In this document: positions 41,745-47,305 of the stretch, piece after piece | Position numbering within the stretch: the first letter of the stretch is position 1 | How the letters are laid out: the number at the start of each line of letters is the position of its first letter | Assembly: GCA_003427395.1 (NCBI GenBank) | Contig: BFEA01000048.1 | Span: forward strand, 831,634 to 878,938 | Direction of reading: 5' to 3' | Length of the DNA stretch: 47,305 bases | Source: Chara braunii | Lineage: Eukaryota > Streptophyta > Charophyceae > Charales > Characeae | Position numbers and translations under genes: made by a program | Notes under the pieces: generated by a model | Databases searched by the model: none | Seen by the model: the letters and a program-made list of their open reading frames with translations, nothing else | What the model was told of the DNA's origin: nothing

Positions 41745-43647
41745 ATATAGTCGTGAAGACGAAGCATTTGTGTGAGACGGGCCTGAAGGTTGGAGTAGAC
41801 TGTAAATATAAGTGAGAAATCCCAACTATATAACTGTTGTAGATAGGCGCAACGTACAAAGGGAGGGGATTTTCGTAATAATGGTCCGGTAAGGTAGCTC
41901 GAGTTGTAGGCAGGAGGAACCCCAATAGAACAACGGTATAGATGAGGTATGTTAGGTCTGCCTCACATCATGTTATTAGAATGTCTCAAGTAGATGGAGC
42001 ACGGACTGACCCTGATGGTATTGTTACGAAATAAGGGTCTGTTCTACTAGGCCTATTGATCGAGAGAAGAAGATATGGAACCTACATCGTGCCAAGCCTA
42101 GATGGACGTGTAGGTGTGAGAGGTAGAAGAGGTTTGGGAAGAAACTTTGACGTGGGCGAGATAGGCCATCTAGCCTAGGGAGAGAGTTGCATGATTGGTA
42201 TATGGGCGACCCCTAGCCTTACTTTTCTTTGGATATTTGGATATGTCCTGCATTACTTGGGTCCCTCGGATTGAGAAGTATGGCTGCGTCATGATCAAAC
42301 TATTTTAGCTATAGCTTTGACCAGGGAGACCGCATTTGTTCTTGTGTGATACCAGTGACAACATGAGTTGAGATTGTTCAACTCCGTGTGTACATATGTA
42401 ATTCGACACCATTTGGTTTGCGTTTGAGTTGGGGTATTGTACCCCTGTGTATATATTGAGTTGAGATTTTATCTGAGGCCAATTTTTTGTATACGACGAT
42501 CACAATCACTCTCATATGTGTGGTTTTATCCTTATGTATGATGGTTTTGTGTGAGAGACGTACGAGGGACGTCTCATGAGTTGTGCGGATTTTGTGAGAA
42601 TGAATGGATGTGAACTGTCTACTCTTCGGTATACCCATACCGTCTGCTTACAAGCAGGACGAGGCCCGGCGTAAGGAGAGAAAGTGCAATCTGTTATTGT
42701 GAAAGCGTGAGAATCCTAAGGGATTTTGCGAGTCTCTGAGACTCGAGTACTTACCATGCTAGATGTTTTACGGTTGAGTTGTGGAGAGGACCCATAAGTA
42801 GGCCTCTCAGTTTGAAGTCGTTTCATGGTTAAGACCCCTTCAGATTAAGGAAGGTGGTAATATTGTTTATTGGGAACTTGTCTCTAAAAAGGGAGGTGTT
42901 TTAAAAAAGGGTCGCATGGTAGCTCATCCTGAAAAGAAAGGGATGGCTAGGAGACCTATTGAGAGAGACCTCCTTCGTAAAAAAGGTGGTTAATGGATTT
43001 AAGGGCATGGTAAGCAAAGTCTGAGTGATAAAGTCTGACGGAGGGAACCATAATTACGGCTTCGATCATGGGTGGAACTGAGAAGGTCGCAAGTCAGTGC
43101 AATAAAATGTCGTGGGATGTGTGGTCTGCTGTCTCTGATCAAGTCAGTAGGCCACGACCTTGTGTGAGCCTAGCGGTGAATCTGTTTGTGATTGTGAAAA
43201 GGGGGCCGTGCTTTCTATGTTGTCCCGTAGGGAGCTGGTAAATACCTTTAAAGGTGAGACAGACCCCTGGGTAGTCCTGCAACGGGCCTGTGGTCTGTTT
43301 TGCGACGCACCATCTAGACACTTGTGCTAATCCCAAGGCATATTGAGGAATACCAAGCTAAACGGTAAAGGTTAGCACCTCTGGGGCGCAACCCCAATTG
43401 GATGACTGCAAGCCAGCACAACCTGGCTGCGGGCCCACGTTTACCAATGGGGTATGAGTTTAAGGGGTTATGCACGCCTCAGGGAAACTACTCCGGTGGG
43501 ATGGCTGGGGATATGAGTCGAGACCTTTATGAGGAGAAAACCTATCGTTGCGTAACCAGGAAAGGAACTGCCGTCAAGACAACAATGCGGTAGGCCGTAG
43601 ATCTGGCTCGATCAACCAGACTATGGTGGGCCAGGATGGAGACCTAG
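41745..43647. other. Element 2 3' region: no pol, local hairpins
   Basis: No protease, RT or integrase motif found on either strand. Perfect short inverted repeats cluster at 42360-42810: GAGTTGA/TCAACTC (about 42366), GGGGTA/TACCCC (about 42432), GAGACGT/ACGTCTC 42555-42575, CGGTAT/ATACCG (about 42629), CTGCTT/AAGCAG (about 42645), AATCC/GGATT 42712-42725, CGAGTCTC/GAGACTCG 42729-42745 and GAGAGG/CCTCTC 42784-42808 (loop with CCATAAG). Confidence 0.5.
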
Positions 43648-43893
43648 CATTTCTGTACTAGACTGCAGAAAAAGCTGAGAGGAGATTTAAATGTATATAC
43701 ATATGCGTTGATTGTGAGGATTTTCGGGAGGAAGGCGAAGGTGCCTTCTGAGGTCTCATTTAAGGCCCACGTCCCTGGGGAAGGCTCTGTTTACGGGATA
43801 GAGTCTAGCCGGGACACTCAACAAGAGGCCGGCGTTTGCTTAGGACAAAGGGGAGAGGACGGTTTGAGGTGGCCTTTGGAGCTTATGCTGTAG
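43648..43893 (+). pseudogene. Possible domain A fragment after gag
   Basis: 81 open codons, no ATG. LQKKLRG, VYTYALIVRIFGRKAK, VSFKAHVPGEGS and a Q/E/G-rich helix follow the domain A order (helix, strand, xVKFYVPKx signature, helix). Alignment by eye only. Confidence 0.3.
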
Positions 43894-44117
43894 TATCGAT
43901 GTGTAATACACCAACGTCCTCTTGTCAGGGTAACAGAAACCCGAGTTAAAACCCTGGCGGCATATAGTTGTGTGGGCACAGATCGTTGGAGGCCTCGAAC
44001 CTGAGTCTGACGGCTAATTGGATTGGTTCCTTTCTTGTCAGCATCTGGAGTTGGATGGATTTATAGTTTCTGATTTGGCGAAGCGACGAGGACGTCGCTT
44101 AATATGGTCTGGTAAGC
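43894..44117. other. End of element 2 interior
   Basis: No gene. No clear polypurine tract is visible directly before 44118. Confidence 0.4.
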
Positions 44118-47100
44118 TGTCGGTGCGAATACCCTTAGAAGGGTATCCGCCCTAGTTTTTACAAGTGACAGAAAACTAGTTCGGCTTAAATTTTTTGAGA
44201 AAACCGAGCGAGTCACGGCAGTGTGGTGACTAAAGGTTGACTATAGGGTCTAGAAGTAGGGAGTGCGTGGGCGCTCAGGTTTAAGGCGCGCGTGATCCCA
44301 TTTGTAGCATTGATTGTAAAGCCGGCGCGGACGCCGGTCGGTTTATTTTTATTGTTCTTCTCTTAATCAACCTAGGATTTAAGGATATATATTTTTTAAT
44401 CGGTATGTTTGACTGAGACCTGTGCGCGTGCGAAGAACGACCTCGACGACGACATCGACAGCCACGGCGCGACTTCGGGCGGTGTGCGGGGTGGCGTAGG
44501 GTAGCGCCCAGGGCGATGATGGCATGATATAGGTAAGCCGGCGCGGGTGCTAGGAACCGCGCAACCGGGTTGCTGGCCCTGAGCGATGTGCCGCACTGCT
44601 TTGTATGGTATTCTTCGGGCGTTGGTCTCAGGCTTGGGCATAGCCTTATAGGTTATGGCAGCAGACTGTTACTAGGGAGGTTCGGGGATCGAGGTCAGCG
44701 GGGGGCAGCGCAAGAGCAATGGGGCAACGAAGGGCTGAGGGGTTGAGGGTCCCGCGGGACTATCCCCCTTTGTTTTGTTGGGGGAGTCCGATCGTGGGCC
44801 CGTGTCTTAGGGCCAAGGGGGGTCTTAATAAAGCCCGCGCCCTGTACCCCCTTCCTTGTTTACGATCCTACAGTTTAAAAAGGGGGTAGAAGGGAGGGTT
44901 GGCTAACCTTTGGGGACGCAACAGGGCGTTGGCATGTGCAAGCCCTACGAGGTACCGGTAGATCTGGGGTGATATCGGGAGGATCCGCAGCGTCAGCTGC
45001 GGAGGAATGACGTCGACAGAGAGATTCGGGGCCGTACCCGGTCGCGAAGTGGGCTAAGGTGCACAAGTCCTTCGGGACATCCGTTAAAATTGGGGTGAGA
45101 CGGAGAAGATTGGCAGGTCCGCTATGCTGGGGTGGCTTACGCAAGACCGGTGAATGAACCCGGATGTGATACGGGCCGGGGGCATGCAAAAAAGGACAAG
45201 GAAAAGACTGAGTGGCCTAGGGAACTACCGTGGGGCATTGCCCCGAGCAGGACGTCACCAGGGAGGTCGCGTGATCAGCCACAGAGGAGTGGCGCATGCA
45301 GCAAGAAGACCCGGGGTAGAACCCGGACGGGAACCAGGGTGGGAGCGTGCAAAAGAAGTGGGAGAGGCCGGGTGGCTTCTGGCGGCGCCGCGGGGCATGT
45401 TGCTCTGGGCGAGTCCTTCGGGACATCCGTCGAGACTGGAATGATACAGAGGAGATCGGCTCGGCCCCGACGCAAGGATGACACGCATAAATTGGAGGAG
45501 GTCCGACAACCGAGCGCCTTTTGCATTTTGGCACTCGACTGTTTGTCGGACTGTGCAGCATCGGAGGACCGTGGTGACGTCAACAAGGAAAGGTAGTGGG
45601 GAAGGAACCTGGCCGGGTTCAGCGTCGGGGTACATCCGACAGGGAAAAGGGGAGATGGCGGAGGGGAGATGGTAGAGCTCGCCCGTTTCTTGATGAAATC
45701 GGGCGAGGGAGGAGTCCACTTCGGGGTTTCAGACCACGGCGACTTCGAATCCGCGGTTAGTTTAGGGGGAAAGTTAGTGTAGAGAGGGGTAAGAACAAAA
45801 ATGTGTGCGCAGGGGTATCGGGGAGATGGCGGGGCAACCAGGCGGGACACGGGGAAAAGGAGGTAGCTCGTGCGACTTCTCGTAGAGTCGGGAGAAAGGA
45901 GAGTCATTCCCGAGCTTTGGGCCCTGGGCGAAGCCGACTGTGAAGACAAACGAAGGAGAAAGTTAGTACGAACGGAGGTTAGTGGAGAATACAGCGCGCG
46001 AAGCTATTGCAGGAGGAGAAATGAAGGAGAGGGGAAGGAAAAAACTCACTACACAGTCGGGGAATCAGCCACTACGATAGGGGGAGTGGGCGCGGGACAG
46101 GATCAACAAGGCAGGACGGAGCGCAGAGGACGTGAGGGCCGGGAAATGAGAGTGAAGCGACGAAACACGGGATAAGTAAAAAGGGGGAGGGGCGAAATGT
46201 ACCTAGACGACACACCGGGCCAGATGCATTCAGAAATGGAGACGGTCAAGGCGCAATCGAGTATGCAAAGCCCGCCCGATTCCTGATGAAAACGGGCGGG
46301 GAAAGAACTGCACATGGGGCTATTGGATGTACGGAATCCGAATCTGATGTTAGATTTAGTATTAAGTGAGAGGACTAGAAGTTAGTAGAGGACCGGTGTG
46401 CACGATGCTATGGCGGAGACAGGTATGGAGGGGGCCGATGAGCGCAAAACTCTGACGATTCATGGTAGAGTCGTCGAGAGACGAAACAAAACGGGGGTTT
46501 TTACATAGCTGCGAAGTAGATTAGCGGGTTAGTTTTAGGTGCTAGTGGCTAACTTTTAAGATATAGGGATGAGAACTACGCCTGTATCTTCCCACATTAT
46601 GGGGAAGATCCGTCCGTGGTCTATAGCCTAGTGGCAGGGAGCCGGGCTAGGTGCTAAACGGGGTTGACTGTGCAAGCTAGTACGATGCAGGGAGAAAGGG
46701 GGAGTCGGTGAGAGAGAGAGAGAGAGGACTCACCATGTTGGCAACCTCGTACTTGGAAGGGATCGGTGGTGAACTGCATAATAGCGCCAACGAACCTGGC
46801 CATGGTTACGGACCAGGCGCATGGAGAAGCAGACCGCTGCATTTTCTGAGCTGAGTTTTTTTACTTAGGTAAATTCTTACATTTTTTTGGATCTTTTGTT
46901 ATACTTGGCTTTGTATAAATTCTGTTAAGCTACTTTCTCTACGGGAAGCGCTGCCGAATTTTTTGCAAATCCAAGGAGTTAGTCAAACTTTGACTTTTCA
47001 AAGCTCAGTTTGTCTAAAGTTCATATACGACTTAGTAAAAATCTGGAAAGTCTCCTTTTCTAAAAGGAGTACTGCCCATTTTTTTGCTAAATCCGGGAAT

Positions 47101-47205
47101 TCTGGTTTTATATTAAGGCTGATACAAATTCTGGGAAGATACTTTTCCTACGGGAAGCGCTACCGAAATTTCCTTAGTTTAAAGGAGTTAGATTATATTT
47201 TGACA
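44118..47205 (+). repeat. Second LTR of element 2
   Basis: Collinear with the first copy: 44118-46743 matches 30628-about 33347, then 93 unrelated bases (46744-46836), then 46837-47205 matches 35647-36049. It ends TGACA at 47205. Confidence 0.6.
44874..44885 (+). promoter_or_regulatory. TATA-like motif, second LTR copy
   Basis: Same motif as at 31458, kept despite divergence around it. Confidence 0.38.
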
Positions 47206-47305
47206 GGTGGCGATTCTGACGATCCACCCGGAATAGGGGAGATTCTGCCATTAGTCTACCTTTGCTTTGGGCACTGGCTTACAGGTAGGCTTAGACTTAG
47301 TTGGC
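46837..47305 (+). repeat. Second copy of LTR-end plus internal start
   Basis: Matches 35647-36149, including about 100 bases beyond the LTR terminus, and stops at the same base as the contig before the N gap. A true 3' LTR would be followed by host flank, not by internal sequence. Confidence 0.8.

Larger units (their letters stand above)
30628..47305 (+). mobile_element. Element 2: large LTR element without visible pol
   Basis: A long repeat (30628-36149) recurs in the same order at 44118-47305, with internal sequence between them that includes a pre-gag ORF and gag. The start TGTCGG and a TTTAAAAAGGGG promoter-like motif are shared in style with element 1. No protease, RT or integrase motif is seen in 41745-44117, though 465 bases are unknown (36150-36614). 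It is probably a non-autonomous partner of autonomous relatives. The second LTR copy is followed by the same bases as the first, so this may be part of a tandem array or an assembly joint. Confidence 0.65.

Noticed and set aside
41745-44117. Hidden pol in element 2
   Set aside because: Looked for DSG, YxDD, TDAS and DD35E-type motifs in all frames without finding them.

Overview
The window is eukaryotic nuclear DNA made almost entirely of two giant LTR retrotransposons, with a foldback-type inverted-repeat cluster between them. No host gene, tRNA, rRNA or CRISPR array was found. The pol proteins belong to the Ty3/gypsy class. Thirteen bases directly after the first LTR are complementary to the 3' end of green-plant tRNA-Asp, which argues for the green lineage. 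The pol and gag style recalls elements common in charophyte algae such as Chara (related ones also occur in basidiomycetes); the exact host is my inference.

Element 1 occupies 1-28133 and its 5' tip lies off the window. The 5' LTR ends at 8189 (CGACA) and the 3' LTR is proposed as 19830-28133 (TGTCG...CGACA, about 8.3 kb). Internal order is: primer binding site 8194; a chain of six small ORFs (8525-10783) made of two recurring unnamed domains, here called A and B; gag-protease (10851-about 13315); reverse transcriptase; RNase H; an acidic linker; integrase ending at 16622; then about 3.2 kb of non-coding sequence with hairpins, tandem repeats and an antisense RGG-rich ORF (18726-19205). A and B domain remnants also lie inside the LTRs. 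Gag-pol is dead: 12 in-frame stops and 3 frameshifts.

The region 28134-30627 is a cluster of direct and inverted repeats, including a palindrome with arms of about 490 bp. Both retroelements appear to have inserted into this repeat family.

Element 2 starts at 30628 (TGTCGG). A long repeat at 30628-36149 recurs at 44118-47305, with 2.3 kb extra in the first copy. Its interior (36050-44117, including a 465-base N gap) carries decayed B domains, an intact A-like 237-aa ORF and a gag with a canonical zinc knuckle, but no recognisable pol, so it looks non-autonomous. Its first LTR holds an array of ten hairpins sharing a TAAGAT loop while their stems change on both sides and still pair.

The main novelties are: (1) the covarying hairpin array at 34604-35429; (2) the A/B domain family upstream of gag in both elements and inside the 8-kb LTRs; (3) the very long LTRs. 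Caution: the two element-1 LTRs share N characters at the same internal positions, so part of this assembly is a reused consensus.
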